Positions 1-9,394 of a DNA stretch of 64,000 nucleotides are shown piece after piece. A program made the position numbers and the translations under genes. The stretch covers positions 1 through 64,000 of the forward strand of contig JAIQFF010000004.1 of NCBI GenBank assembly GCA_020073395.1, read 5' to 3'. Below the pieces are notes generated by a model. That model had not been told where the DNA came from. It did not search any database and saw nothing but the letters and a program-made list of their open reading frames with translations. The first letter of the stretch is position 1; each line of letters begins with the position of its first letter. The DNA comes from Terriglobia bacterium. GTDB taxonomy: Bacteria > Acidobacteriota > Terriglobia > Terriglobales > Acidobacteriaceae.

Positions 1-96
1 GCCGAGCCTTGCCCGGCTGGGCGGGAGGGCACCCGCCCCTACGTGAGTCGTGGTGGCGCGTGCCGCGGAGCGGAACACATCGATATACTCAAAACC

Positions 97-2013
97 ATGA
101 ATCAGGAGAAATGCGACCGCGAACTGGGAATGGGACGCCGCATCACCCGCCGCGATTTTCTGAACGGGGTCGCGGTAGGGATCGGGGCCCTGGGCAGCGC
201 AGAGTTGAAAGGGTTGCCTTCAGGCGCTGAAGCAGCCGAGGACGCGATTCATTCTCCGGCGGGATTCTACCCGCCCGCGCTCACGGGTTTGAGAGGCAGT
301 CAGCCGGGCGCCTTTGACGTTGCCCACGCCCTGCGCGATGGAACTTTCTGGGACACCGCCGGAAGCCCGTCCGACACCGGTGAGACCTACGATCTGATTG
401 TCGTGGGCGGTGGCATCAGCGGCCTGGCTGCGGCTTATTTTCACCGCAAGGGGGCCGGTCCTAATTCCCGCATTCTCGTTCTCGACAATCACGATGATTT
501 CGGCGGGCATGCCCGGCGCAACGAGTTTCGCGTGGGCAAACGCCTGCTTCTCAGCAACGGCGGGACCCAGTCAATCGAGAGTCCATCAGAGTACAGCGAG
601 GTCGCCAAGGCCGTTCTCAAAGACCTGGGGATCGAGACGAAAAAGTTCTACAAGGCCTACGATCAGAAGCTCTACGCGCACCTGGGGACGGCATGCTTCT
701 TCGACAAGGAGACTTTCGGCGAAGACCGCGTGGTGCCGGGCATGGGCTCGCTCCCATGGCCCGAGTTTCTCGACAAGGCTCCGCTGCCGGAAAAGGTACG
801 GCACGAGATTGTGCGGCTTTATACCGAGAAAAAGGATTACTTGCTGGGCTTATCGCGCCAGGAAAAGCAGGCGCGTCTAGCCAAGATCAGCTACGCCGGT
901 TTCTTGACCGATATTTGCCATGCCGATCCTGCCGTTCTGCCGTTCTTCCGTACTTATACCCACGATCTGTTCGCCGTGGGAATCGAAGCCATCTCAGCCC
1001 TCGCCTGCTACAGAAACCCCGACGACTACGGGGCATACCAGTACGCGGGCTTCCACAGCATGGACCTGGGAGAGACTGCAGAAGACGAAGGCGAGCCTTA
1101 CATTTTTCATTTTCCCGATGGCAACGCCTCGGTCGCGCGGCTGTTGGTCCGGTCACTGGTCCCCGGATGCATTCCAGGACACACGATGGAAGACTTAGTC
1201 ACGGCCCGCGCCGATTACGGCAAGCTGGATCAGCCTTCGTCCCCCATTCGTATTCGCCTTAACGCGACGGCCTCGCGGGTACGTCACCTTGGCCCGCCCG
1301 ATGCGGCGAAAGAAGTGGAAGTCGCCTATGTGCGGGAGGGAAAGTTACAGAGCGCCAAAGGAAAGGCCTGCGTGTTGGCCTGCTACAACGGCATGGTCCC
1401 GTACCTCTGTAACGAACTGCCGGAGACGCAGAAAGAGGCGCTGCATTACGGAGTCAAGGAGCCCTTCATCTACACCCACGTCGCGATTCGCAACTGGACG
1501 GCGTTTCACAAGCTGGGCATCCGGCAGATCGTTTCGCCTGGCGGGTATCACTGCTTTACCATGCTGGACTTCCCGGTCAGCCTGGGTGCGTACAAGTTCC
1601 CCAGCAATCCTCAGGAACCCATGGTCCTGTTCATGCTGCGCACGCCTTGCAAACCCGGTCTGCCGCGCCGCGACCAGTACCGCATAGGAAGATTCGAGCT
1701 GATCAACACACCCTTTTCTACCTTCGAACGGAACATTCGCGACCAGTTGCAGCGCATGCTTTCCCCGGGCGGATTCGATGCCTCGCGAGACATCGCAGCC
1801 ATCACGGTAAACCGCTGGGGACACGGGTATGCGTACGAATACGATTCGTTTTCTGACCCTCAGTGGGCGCCGGAGGAGCGTCCCTGCGTGATCGGCCGCC
1901 AGCAGTTTGGACGCATCTCCATTGCCAATTCTGACGCCGGCGCCAGCGCTTACACCGATGCGGCCATCGATCAGGCCTATCGGGCGGTTCAGGAACAACT
2001 GAAAAGTTCATGA
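97..2013 (+). CDS. Tat-exported FAD-dependent oxidoreductase, spermidine-dehydrogenase-like
   Basis: The protein (about 638 residues) begins with a twin-arginine signal ([11 protein letters not shown] followed by a small-residue hydrophobic stretch), so it should be exported folded with its cofactor. After about 100 residues comes an FAD Rossmann motif ([14 protein letters not shown]), then an acidic strand end and [10 protein letters not shown], as in flavin amine oxidases. The overall length and the Tat signal plus FAD domain layout resemble bacterial spermidine dehydrogenase (SpdH). The substrate is inferred from the family only; other amines are possible. The start is uncertain: ATG at 97 is used, ATG at 130 gives a shorter, more typical Tat signal, and an upstream GTG at 43 is less likely. 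It is convergent with ftsW, with a hairpin repeat between them, and has no evident operon partner. Confidence 0.72.
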   Translation: MNQEKCDRELGMGRRITRRDFLNGVAVGIGALGSAELKGLPSGAEAAEDAIHSPAGFYPPALTGLRGSQPGAFDVAHALRDGTFWDTAGSPSDTGETYDLIVVGGGISGLAAAYFHRKGAGPNSRILVLDNHDDFGGHARRNEFRVGKRLLLSNGGTQSIESPSEYSEVAKAVLKDLGIETKKFYKAYDQKLYAHLGTACFFDKETFGEDRVVPGMGSLPWPEFLDKAPLPEKVRHEIVRLYTEKKDYLLGLSRQEKQARLAKISYAGFLTDICHADPAVLPFFRTYTHDLFAVGIEAISALACYRNPDDYGAYQYAGFHSMDLGETAEDEGEPYIFHFPDGNASVARLLVRSLVPGCIPGHTMEDLVTARADYGKLDQPSSPIRIRLNATASRVRHLGPPDAAKEVEVAYVREGKLQSAKGKACVLACYNGMVPYLCNELPETQKEALHYGVKEPFIYTHVAIRNWTAFHKLGIRQIVSPGGYHCFTMLDFPVSLGAYKFPSNPQEPMVLFMLRTPCKPGLPRRDQYRIGRFELINTPFSTFERNIRDQLQRMLSPGGFDASRDIAAITVNRWGHGYAYEYDSFSDPQWAPEERPCVIGRQQFGRISIANSDAGASAYTDAAIDQAYRAVQEQLKSS

Positions 2014-2038
2014 TGCCGCCAGCGATCCAATCCGCTTT

Positions 2039-2245
2039 GTCATCCTGAGCGGAGTCAGCCCGTTCGCTTGCGAACGGGCTGATGAAGTCGAAGGACCCCT
2101 ATCTCAGGGAAGAAGCTGTCCTGCGTTCTTTCTTGAAGCGCGATCGGATGAAGACAATAAGGCCGCCAGCACTCCCGTTAACATAGGGGTCCTTCGACTT
2201 CGTGGCTGCTTCGCCAAGCGAAGCAGCCCCTCCGCTCAGGATGAC
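2039..2245. repeat. Paired hairpin repeat, family A, copy 1
   Basis: The two arms are in inverted orientation. The outer ends are GTCATCCTGAGCGGA and its complement; the inner ends are GTCGAAGGACCCCTA and its complement. Each arm holds its own perfect stem-loop: in the left arm a 13-bp stem closed around TT within CGTTCGCTTGCGAACG, in the right arm GCTGCTTCGC/GCGAAGCAGC. It lies between two convergent genes and could act as a bidirectional terminator or mRNA end protector. Related copies occur near 9.2, 22.1, 27.9, 32.3, 38.7 and 60.8 kb. Confidence 0.85.
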
Positions 2246-2265
2246 ATTCCAAAGGGGTCGAAGTG

Positions 2266-3357
2266 TTAATCGGTTTGCTTGGTGATGTTCAGCAGAACTC
2301 CTACGCAGGCCAGGGTCACGAACAGCGACGAGCCTCCGTAGGACACGAAGGGTAGCGGGATCCCCTTGGTCGGCATCAAGCCCAACACCACGCTCATATT
2401 GATGAAGGCTTGCACCACCACCATGCTGGTAATCCCGACCGCGAGCAGGCGGCCGAACATGTCCTGAGTGCGGAGCGCAGTGCGAACTCCACGCCACAGG
2501 AAGATCCCAAAAAGCAGCAGAAGGACCAGCGAACCCAGCAGGCCCAACTCTTCGGCGGTCACGGCAAAGATGAAGTCGGTGTGCGGCTCAGGAAGGTAAA
2601 ACAGTTTCTGCTTCCCTTCCATGAACCCCATGCCGGTGATGCCTCCCGTGCTAACCGCAATAAGCGACTGAATAATGTGGAAGCCCTTGCCCTGCGGGTC
2701 CGAGTAGGGATTGAGAAACGCGAGAATGCGGTCGCGGCGATAGGCCACATGGAAAATAAGGAAATAGAGTGGTAGCAACGACGCCAGACCGGCGTATCCC
2801 AGCCAGCGCAGGTCGAGGCCGGCCACGAACAGCATGCATGCGGTAATCGCGGCGCAGGCGATGGCAGTACCCAGGTCCGGCTGAAACACGATCAGGCCGA
2901 GAAACATCAGGGTGGGCAGCACCGCGGGCAACAGCGTGTTTCGCCAGTCATTCATGGCGTTGATGCGGCTCTCCAGAAAGAAAGCGAGAAAGAGAATGAT
3001 TGCGATTTTGGCGACTTCAGACGGCTGGAAAGAGAACCCGCTGAAATGAATCCAGCGGTGGGTGTTGTGGGCGCGGTCGAGAAAAAAGACCGAGATCAGC
3101 ATCAGCGTGGTGAGGCCCAACACCGAGAACACGACCCCGGGATGCTTGTAGCGGCGGTAGTCGACTTTCATCGCCACGACCATGGCTGCGAGGCCGCCGG
3201 CGGCCCATCCCACCTGCCGCAACAGGAAGTAGTACCCGGACCCGTAACGTTCCTTCGCCATGACCGCAGACGCGCTGAATACCATCACCAATCCGATAAA
3301 TACCAGGATCAGGGTGACGGTAAACAGCCAGCTATCGACGCTTACACGCTTGGCCAT
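2266..3357 (-). CDS. ftsW: Septal peptidoglycan glycosyltransferase FtsW (SEDS family)
   Basis: FtsW polymerises lipid II into glycan strands at the division septum together with the class B transpeptidase FtsI. The 363-residue protein has about ten hydrophobic segments. SEDS signatures are present: QPSEVAK at about 111-117, QPDLGTA, the extracellular loop with DRILAFLNP, and PFVSYGGSS at about 336-344. It is the last gene of the dcw cluster seen here. It lies 230 bp downstream of murD across a nested inverted repeat, and is followed by a family A repeat and a convergent gene rather than by murG and murC. The PTKGIPLPFVSYGG signature also occurs in RodA and SpoVE; the cluster position favours FtsW. 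Confidence 0.93.
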   Translation of the reverse strand: MAKRVSVDSWLFTVTLILVFIGLVMVFSASAVMAKERYGSGYYFLLRQVGWAAGGLAAMVVAMKVDYRRYKHPGVVFSVLGLTTLMLISVFFLDRAHNTHRWIHFSGFSFQPSEVAKIAIILFLAFFLESRINAMNDWRNTLLPAVLPTLMFLGLIVFQPDLGTAIACAAITACMLFVAGLDLRWLGYAGLASLLPLYFLIFHVAYRRDRILAFLNPYSDPQGKGFHIIQSLIAVSTGGITGMGFMEGKQKLFYLPEPHTDFIFAVTAEELGLLGSLVLLLLFGIFLWRGVRTALRTQDMFGRLLAVGITSMVVVQAFINMSVVLGLMPTKGIPLPFVSYGGSSLFVTLACVGVLLNITKQTD

Positions 3358-3461
3358 GGGGAATTCATTTCACCACGGAGGCACTGAGACGCGGAGGGGA
3401 ATGTCTGTGAATTTCCGGGAGGGCTGTAACTATCTTGGTTCCCCTGGGAAAGGCTCGTGTA

Positions 3462-3579
3462 GGCGCGAGCGCCCCGCTCGTGCGGCGAGCTACCACAAGC
3501 CACGTGGGACAACCGCCCCCGACTGTCCCCACGTGGTCTCTGGCGATTCAAGAAACAGCACGAGCGGGACGCTCGTGCC
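3462..3579. repeat. Nested double inverted repeat between murD and ftsW
   Basis: The outer arms at 3462-3483 and 3558-3579 are inverted copies matching at about 20 of 22 positions, each also partly self-complementary (GCGAGCG..CGCTCG). Inside them, CCACGTGGGACA at 3500-3511 pairs with TGTCCCCACGTGG at 3524-3536. It is an intergenic structure inside the dcw cluster and could attenuate ftsW transcription or be a mobile palindromic element. Confidence 0.75.
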
Positions 3580-3587
3580 CACATTGG

Positions 3588-4949
3588 CTAGGGTCGGGCC
3601 TCGGCGGCCAGGGAGTGTACTACTTCTTTAAAGACCCTTCCCCGGTGCTCGTAGTTCCGGAACTGATCGAAACTGGCGCAGGCCGGGGCCAGGAGAACAA
3701 TGTCCCCAGCCGCAGCCGTCGCCGATGCGCGTCTCAGCGCGGTTTCCAGGGTCTCCGAGTGGTCAACCTCGACGTTCTTGATCTGGGACTCGATCTTTTC
3801 CGCGGCCGCGCCAATCGTATACACCCGCTTGACCCTCTGCCGCAGCAGATCGTTAAGCAGCGTATAGTCGCTGTCTTTGTCCTTGCCACCGAGAATCAGG
3901 TGGACATTTGCCGGGAACGATTCCAGGGCCTTGATGGTCGCATCCACGTTGGTCGCCTTGGAGTCGTTGTAGTACTCCACGTCGCGAATCGTCGCCACAT
4001 ATTCCAGCCGGTGCTCGACCGCTTTGAAGGCGCGGACGGCCTTGGCGATGCGCCCAGGCTCGCAACCCATAAGCACGCCGGCGCAAACCGCGGCCAGCAC
4101 ATTCTCGACGTTGTGGCCTCCCTTCAGCGGTATTTCCGAGGCCAGCATGATCTCGCGCTGGCCCTTGGTATCGCGAAAAAGGACCCGCCCATCGTGGACG
4201 TACGCCCCCTGCTTTACCTCTTCCTTGCGGCTGAACCAGAACACTTGCGCCCGCGTTCGGCCCGCCAGTCCGGCACAGGTGGGATCATCGGCATTCAGGA
4301 CGGCAAAATCTTCCGAATGCTGGTTTTCAAATATGCGCGCCTTGGCGTTGGTGTACGCCTCGAAAGTGCGATGACGGTCAAGGTGGTCGGGCGTGATGTT
4401 GAGCACGACAGCAACTTTTGGACGAAAGGTCTGGATGGTCTCCAACTGGAAGCTCGATACTTCCAGCACCACGACCGTGTCAGCTTTCGCCCGCTCGACC
4501 AGGGAAATTGCCGGGGTGCCGATATTGCCGCCGACAATGGTCGGGAATCCACCCGCCGCGACAATTTCACCGGCCAGCGTGGTGGTCGTAGTTTTTCCGT
4601 TCGAACCGGTGATGGCGACGATGTTCCTCGGCAGGAATTGTGAGGCCAGCTCAATCTCGCCAATCACGGGCTCGCCAAGGGCACGAGCCTGCAGCAGCGG
4701 CGGCGAGTCCACGGGAACGCCGGGGCTGACCACGATCAGGTCCTGCCCCCGAAAAGTACGCTCACCATGCCCGCCGGTTTCGACCACAATGCCGTGATCG
4801 AGCAGGACCGGAATTTCTTCTCCCAGCTGATCTTGCGGCTTGGCATCTGAGACCGTGACCTTCGCACCCCGGGCCTGCAGAAACAAGGCCGAGGCCACGC
4901 CGGATTTGCCCAGGCCGACGACCAGCACGCGTTTGTTGGCAAGATCCAT
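3588..4949 (-). CDS. murD: UDP-N-acetylmuramoyl-L-alanine--D-glutamate ligase MurD
   Basis: MurD is the cytoplasmic ATP-dependent ligase that adds D-glutamate to UDP-MurNAc-L-Ala. The protein (453 residues, family-typical) has an N-terminal Rossmann-like domain (VLVVGLGKSGVA), the Mur-ligase P-loop GSNGKTTTT at about 115-123, NITPDHLDRH in the central domain, HRLE near the start of the C-terminal domain and the terminal APACASFDQF signature typical of MurD. ATG at 4949 is preferred to the adjacent TTG at 4952. It follows mraY by 76 bp in the dcw cluster. Confidence 0.96.
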   Translation of the reverse strand: MDLANKRVLVVGLGKSGVASALFLQARGAKVTVSDAKPQDQLGEEIPVLLDHGIVVETGGHGERTFRGQDLIVVSPGVPVDSPPLLQARALGEPVIGEIELASQFLPRNIVAITGSNGKTTTTTLAGEIVAAGGFPTIVGGNIGTPAISLVERAKADTVVVLEVSSFQLETIQTFRPKVAVVLNITPDHLDRHRTFEAYTNAKARIFENQHSEDFAVLNADDPTCAGLAGRTRAQVFWFSRKEEVKQGAYVHDGRVLFRDTKGQREIMLASEIPLKGGHNVENVLAAVCAGVLMGCEPGRIAKAVRAFKAVEHRLEYVATIRDVEYYNDSKATNVDATIKALESFPANVHLILGGKDKDSDYTLLNDLLRQRVKRVYTIGAAAEKIESQIKNVEVDHSETLETALRRASATAAAGDIVLLAPACASFDQFRNYEHRGRVFKEVVHSLAAEARP

Positions 4950-5025
4950 CAAGAAACTGCTTCTGGCTCCCGGCTTCTGGCTTGAAGCCTGTGGTCTTTG
5001 GCTAGTGGCTAGGAGCCAGCAGCTT

Positions 5026-6159
5026 TTATCTTAGCTTTAGTGTAGTCAGGGCGAACAGGGCAAACACCAGCGATCCGATCCAGAAGCGCACAATAATTTT
5101 TGATTCCGACCAGCCCAGCAGTTCGAAGTGATGGTGCAGCGGCGCCATCTTGAAAATGCGCTTCTTCCTCAATTTGTAGGACACCACTTGAAGAATCACG
5201 GACAGCGCCTCGATCACGAAGATGCCGCCGATGAAGGGTAGCAGCAGTTCCTGCTTGATCATCACGGCCACCGTGCCGATGGCGCCGCCCAAGGCGAGAG
5301 AACCTACGTCTCCCATGAAGACCTCGGCGGGGTGGGCGTTATACCAGAGGAATCCGATGGCCGCTCCTACCATGGCCCCGCAGAAAATCGTCAGTTCGCC
5401 GGCCAGCGGCATGCGCTGCAGTTCAAGATACTGAGCGAAGGTGGCGTGGCCGCTGACGTAGGTAAGCACTGCCAGCGCCCCGGCAGCAATGACGGTGCAC
5501 CCGATGGCCAGACCGTCCAGGCCGTCGGTAAGGTTCACGGCGTTGCTCGACCCGACGATGACCAACACGACAAAAGCGACAAAAGGAAGAAACGCCAAGG
5601 GCCAAAGCGCAGGATTGTTCACCAGCCGTTCGATCACCAGGTCGGGATGAAACTGTTTAATGAAGGGAACCATCAGCTTGGTTGAGTACGAACCCTGGGT
5701 TTGCATGGCAATCAGCGCAACCGCAATCACGACGCTGACGGCAATCTGCAAGCCCAGCTTGGCTCTCGAGGTGAGGCCTAGATTCCTCCGGTTCACCACT
5801 TTGATGTAGTCGTCGGCGAATCCAATGGCGGCGAAGGCGCAGGTGGCAAAAACCGCGATCCAGATAAAGAGGTTGCTCAGATCGGCCCATAACAGCGTCG
5901 GCACAACGATAGAAATGGCGATCAGCAGACCGCCCATGGTCGGCGTGCCGGCCTTCTTCTGATGGGCCTTGGGCCCTTCTTCGCGGATGAACTGTCCGAT
6001 TTGAAATTCGCGCAGACGGTTGATGACGATAGGTCCGACGATGAGTGCCGTGAAAAGGGCGGTGAGGCTGGCGAATGCTGTACGAAATGTCAAATACCGG
6101 AAGATACGAAATGGCGGGAAGTAGTGGAACAGCTTCAGGTACAGCAGCCAGTAGAGCAA
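5026..6159 (-). CDS. mraY: Phospho-N-acetylmuramoyl-pentapeptide transferase MraY
   Basis: MraY is the membrane enzyme that transfers phospho-MurNAc-pentapeptide to undecaprenyl phosphate, making lipid I. The 377-residue polytopic protein contains [10 protein letters not shown], the catalytic FADDYIK region, [22 protein letters not shown] and the HHHFE motif near the C-terminus. The start codon is TTG at 6159: no ATG is available in the first part of the frame, and GGGAGG lies four bases upstream, which decides the start. It sits between murF and murD in the dcw cluster. Confidence 0.95.
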   Translation of the reverse strand: MLYWLLYLKLFHYFPPFRIFRYLTFRTAFASLTALFTALIVGPIVINRLREFQIGQFIREEGPKAHQKKAGTPTMGGLLIAISIVVPTLLWADLSNLFIWIAVFATCAFAAIGFADDYIKVVNRRNLGLTSRAKLGLQIAVSVVIAVALIAMQTQGSYSTKLMVPFIKQFHPDLVIERLVNNPALWPLAFLPFVAFVVLVIVGSSNAVNLTDGLDGLAIGCTVIAAGALAVLTYVSGHATFAQYLELQRMPLAGELTIFCGAMVGAAIGFLWYNAHPAEVFMGDVGSLALGGAIGTVAVMIKQELLLPFIGGIFVIEALSVILQVVSYKLRKKRIFKMAPLHHHFELLGWSESKIIVRFWIGSLVFALFALTTLKLR

Positions 6160-6210
6160 TCAGCCTCCCATCAGTCGTCGGTCTTCAGTCGTCAGAATTC
6201 GATGTTTGAA

Positions 6211-7608
6211 TTAATGATCGGCGGTCTTTGATTTGCCTGACGACCGACGACCGACGACTGCCTCCAAAGCTCGTTCCAACTTTACCCCGCGCGACGCTTT
6301 GAGCAGCACCACGTCGCCTTCGCGCTTTTCGCGTGCCAGCCACTCACCGGCTTCTTCGGGTGTGACCACGAATTCTGCCCTGATTCCGGCGCGGCTTGCG
6401 GCCTCGACCATCTGCTGCGCCAGGCCTCGCACCCCAACTAATATGTCGATCCCCTTGTCCGCCATGTGCTGGCCTGAGCGGCGATGCAGTTCTTCTCCCG
6501 ACGGACCCAGTTCCAGCATCTCGCCCGCGACCACGATGCGGCGCTTGGCTGGCATTGCAGCCAGCGTGTCCACCATCGCGTTCAGCGCCGTTGGATTGGA
6601 ATTGTAACAATCGTTGATGACTGTGATGTTGCCCAGTTGGACGACCGCCCCCCGTTTGTCTGCGGGAGCCAGAGTCGCCAGTGTCTGGGTGGCTTCCGCT
6701 GGGCTCAGGCCTCGCTCGATTCCGGTCGCGACCGCGGCCAGGGCGTTGTAGATATTGTGCGTGCCCACGAGGGGCAAAGTGGCAGCTTCCCGGCAGCCGC
6801 CGGCCACGACATCGAACGCCGAACCGGCCGCGCCGCAGGACTCGATGTTCTCCGCACGCACGTCCGCTGTCTGATGAAGTCCGTAGAGCACAACCTTGCC
6901 GCGAAAGTCGCGGCCGAACTGGGAAACGTACTCGTCGTCGGCATTGAGGATCGCTTTCCCGCCCGCGGGCAGGGCTTCAATCAGTTCGTACTTCGCCCGC
7001 GCGATTTCGGCCACAGACTTGAAGAATTCCAGGTGGACCGGGGCCACGTTGGTGACCACTCCGATTTCGGGCTGCGCGATTTTGGCCAGGGCGGCGATCT
7101 CTCCCCGATGCGACATACCCATCTCGATGACTGCGGCCTCATGTTCAGGCTCGATTTTCAGCAGCATCAGCGGTAGACCGAAATGATTATTGAAGTTGCC
7201 TTCGGACTTCAGCACCCGGAAGCGGGAAGAGAGTACATGGGCAATCGCTTCTTTGGTGGTGGTCTTGCCCGTGGATCCGGTCACACCGATCAGCGGCTTC
7301 GCCCACAAACGGCGGACGGCGGCGCCCAAAGTTTGCAGAGCCACCAGGGTATCTGGCACCGCCAGCAGACGGGTCTTCACCGCATAGCGCGCCAGTTCGT
7401 CCCTGCGGACGACGGCCGCCACGGCACCCTTCTCCAGCGCCTGCTGGACGAAATCGTGGCCATCCATGCGCTCGCCCTTGACCGCAAAAAAGAGCTCACC
7501 GGGCTGGATGGTGCGGGAATCGATCGAGTACGCCTGGGCAATCGCCTTGTGATCGAATTCGCCGGTGGCCGAAATGAATTCGGCGACTCTCGAAAGCGGG
7601 AGTTTCAT
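6211..7608 (-). CDS. murF: UDP-N-acetylmuramoyl-tripeptide--D-alanyl-D-alanine ligase MurF
   Basis: MurF adds D-Ala-D-Ala to the UDP-MurNAc-tripeptide, completing the cytoplasmic precursor. The 465-residue protein carries the P-loop GSTGKTTTKE at about 111-120, EMGMSHRGEI, and the NDCYNSNP signature of MurF. Its ATG overlaps the murE stop in an ATGA, indicating translational coupling. The last 15 or so residues (VVGRRSSGKSKTADH) are encoded partly by a short GTCGTCGG direct repeat whose relatives lie just downstream in the murF-mraY gap, so the tail has probably been extended by repeat DNA. Confidence 0.95.
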   Translation of the reverse strand: MKLPLSRVAEFISATGEFDHKAIAQAYSIDSRTIQPGELFFAVKGERMDGHDFVQQALEKGAVAAVVRRDELARYAVKTRLLAVPDTLVALQTLGAAVRRLWAKPLIGVTGSTGKTTTKEAIAHVLSSRFRVLKSEGNFNNHFGLPLMLLKIEPEHEAAVIEMGMSHRGEIAALAKIAQPEIGVVTNVAPVHLEFFKSVAEIARAKYELIEALPAGGKAILNADDEYVSQFGRDFRGKVVLYGLHQTADVRAENIESCGAAGSAFDVVAGGCREAATLPLVGTHNIYNALAAVATGIERGLSPAEATQTLATLAPADKRGAVVQLGNITVINDCYNSNPTALNAMVDTLAAMPAKRRIVVAGEMLELGPSGEELHRRSGQHMADKGIDILVGVRGLAQQMVEAASRAGIRAEFVVTPEEAGEWLAREKREGDVVLLKASRGVKLERALEAVVGRRSSGKSKTADH

Positions 7609-9128
7609 GCGCGTTTTCCGGCGGCGGCGTTCGACGACTTGCAGTCGTATCCGGCGTCGCGCAGCACTTTCTGCGCCACTTCCACATCGTCAAATGGTAT
7701 CGTCCCGTCCCGCATAATCTGGACTTTCTCGTGACCCTTGCCGGCGATGAGCACAATGTCTCCCGGATTCGCATCGCGGACCGCCAGCGCGATGGCAGCT
7801 TTGCGGTCGGGTTCGGTCTTGTATTTCGTGCCCGCGCGTTGCAGTCCCACCATGGCGTCATTAATGATGGCTAGTGGATCTTCACTGCGCGGATTGTCCG
7901 AGGTCAAGATTACGAAATCGCTGCCCCGTCCGGCGGCCTCGCCCATTAAAGGGCGCTTGGCCCGGTCGCGATCGCCGCCACAGCCAAAGACGGTGATCAC
8001 CTTGCCCTTCTGGCCCGCCTGCTGAACGAATTCCCGCGCCAGCGCGGTCAGGTTTCGCAGGGCGTCATCGGTATGAGCGTAGTCGACCACCACGGTGAAG
8101 GGCTGCTGGCAGTCCACACGTTCGAAACGGCCGGGAACGCGGGTAAGCGCCGCTACTCCCTGGGCCATCTTATCCGGCGCGCAGTTCCGCGAATAAGCCG
8201 CACCCGCCGCCGCCAGAATGTTGTAAACATTCACCTTTCCGATGAGCGGAGAAAACAGCGGAATGGTTTCCTTCGGGGTGATCAGATCAAATCTCGTCCC
8301 CCGCAAGGTGATTTCGACTTTCTCGGCGCGGAAGTCGCCCTTCGCCAGCCCGTAGGTTAGCACTTCCGAACTACGCTTTTTGCTAACCTTCACCAGCTTC
8401 TGGCCGTATTCGTCGTCGGTGTTGAGCACGGCTGCACGGGGCGCCTCGGTGCCGCAGCCTTCGAACAATACCTGTTTCGAGGAAAAATACTCTTCCATAG
8501 TGCGATGATAATCGAGGTGGTCGCGAGTCAGGTTGGTGAAGACGGCGACGTCGAATGGAATCCCGTAAACCCGCTGCTGCTCCAGCGCGTGTGAGGAAAC
8601 TTCCATCACCGTCTCAGTTGCGCCTTGTCCCAGGGCCTGGTTCAGAACACGATTCAGTTCCAGAGCTTCTGGAGTCGTGTGCGGCGCGGGAAGAGTCTTT
8701 CCGGCAACGTGATATTCGATGGTCCCGACCAGCGCGCTGTTGCGGCCCGCGGCGGTAAAAATGGATTCGAGCAGAAATGCGGTCGTACTTTTCCCGTTCG
8801 TGCCGGTGATGCCGGTGATGGCCAGCCGCTCGGCCGGCTTCTTGTAGAAGTTGGCGCTTAGTCGCGCCAGCGCCCGCCGTCCGTGCGGCACCTGCGCCCA
8901 GGCTACGTCCGCGCGAGGCTTCTCAGTCGCCGAGTCGGTAACGATCGCGACGGCTCCCGCGGCGATTGCCTGATCGATGAATCTATTTCCATCACTCGAT
9001 TCGCCCCGCATAGCGAGAAAGGCATCGCCCGGCTTGATCCGGCGCGAGTCATATTCCAGTCCGCCGATGCCCGGGTTGCCGCTTTGAGAAAGCACCTCCG
9101 CGCCGTATAGGAGTTCGAGGAAAGTCAT
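7605..9128 (-). CDS. murE: UDP-N-acetylmuramoyl-tripeptide synthetase MurE (meso-DAP type)
   Basis: MurE adds the third amino acid of the stem peptide. The 507-residue protein has the P-loop GITGTNGKSTTAF at about 107-119, NLTRDHLDYH, and DNPRSEDP at about 410. DNPR is the meso-diaminopimelate recognition motif of the family, so a DAP-type wall is inferred. Start at ATG 9128 (MTFLELL), which begins directly with the MurE N-domain; an upstream ATG at 9173 would add 15 residues unlike the family. The 266 bp upstream to ftsI hold a family A repeat. Confidence 0.95.
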   Translation of the reverse strand: MTFLELLYGAEVLSQSGNPGIGGLEYDSRRIKPGDAFLAMRGESSDGNRFIDQAIAAGAVAIVTDSATEKPRADVAWAQVPHGRRALARLSANFYKKPAERLAITGITGTNGKSTTAFLLESIFTAAGRNSALVGTIEYHVAGKTLPAPHTTPEALELNRVLNQALGQGATETVMEVSSHALEQQRVYGIPFDVAVFTNLTRDHLDYHRTMEEYFSSKQVLFEGCGTEAPRAAVLNTDDEYGQKLVKVSKKRSSEVLTYGLAKGDFRAEKVEITLRGTRFDLITPKETIPLFSPLIGKVNVYNILAAAGAAYSRNCAPDKMAQGVAALTRVPGRFERVDCQQPFTVVVDYAHTDDALRNLTALAREFVQQAGQKGKVITVFGCGGDRDRAKRPLMGEAAGRGSDFVILTSDNPRSEDPLAIINDAMVGLQRAGTKYKTEPDRKAAIALAVRDANPGDIVLIAGKGHEKVQIMRDGTIPFDDVEVAQKVLRDAGYDCKSSNAAAGKRA

Positions 9129-9188
9129 TGTTTGGATTCTAGTGCACCGAGCCGTCGAAACAAGTGTCATCACAAGAGCAGCGGGGTA

Positions 9189-9331
9189 ATCCTGAGCGGA
9201 GGTGAACGTTTCGCTCGCGAAACGTTCGGCGGAGTCGAAGGATCGCTACGCGTACGCACAGGTATCGCCAGGGGTCGTTCGACTCCGCGTGAAGCCCGCG
9301 CGGCGGGGCGTCACTCTACGCTCAGGATGGC
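9189..9331. repeat. Paired hairpin repeat, family A, copy 2 (inside dcw cluster)
   Basis: A diverged copy with left arm ATCCTGAGCGGA and right arm ending CTCAGGATGG. The left stem is GAACGTTTCGC/GCGAAACGTTC, different in sequence from copy 1 but still fully paired; the right arm has an imperfect stem GTGAAGCCCGC/GCGGGGCGTCAC. It lies between ftsI and murE, two genes transcribed in the same direction. Confidence 0.8.
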
Positions 9332-9394
9332 AGATGATTCGGTTCCAACTAACCGCTCGTTGCTTTCTCTTCTGCGGCGCCAGCGCGGGTTTCC

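Noticed and set aside
43-96. N-terminal extension of the first oxidoreductase from GTG at 43
   Set aside because: It would place 35 unrelated residues before the Tat signal; ATG at 97 or 130 fits the signal better.
2039-2245. Repeat arrays as a CRISPR
   Set aside because: Copies are dispersed, in inverted pairs and without regular spacers or cas genes.
3435-4643. 402-codon open frame on the plus strand opposite murD
   Set aside because: It lies antisense to a complete, well-conserved murD gene and its translation has no recognisable family; a shadow of high-GC coding DNA.
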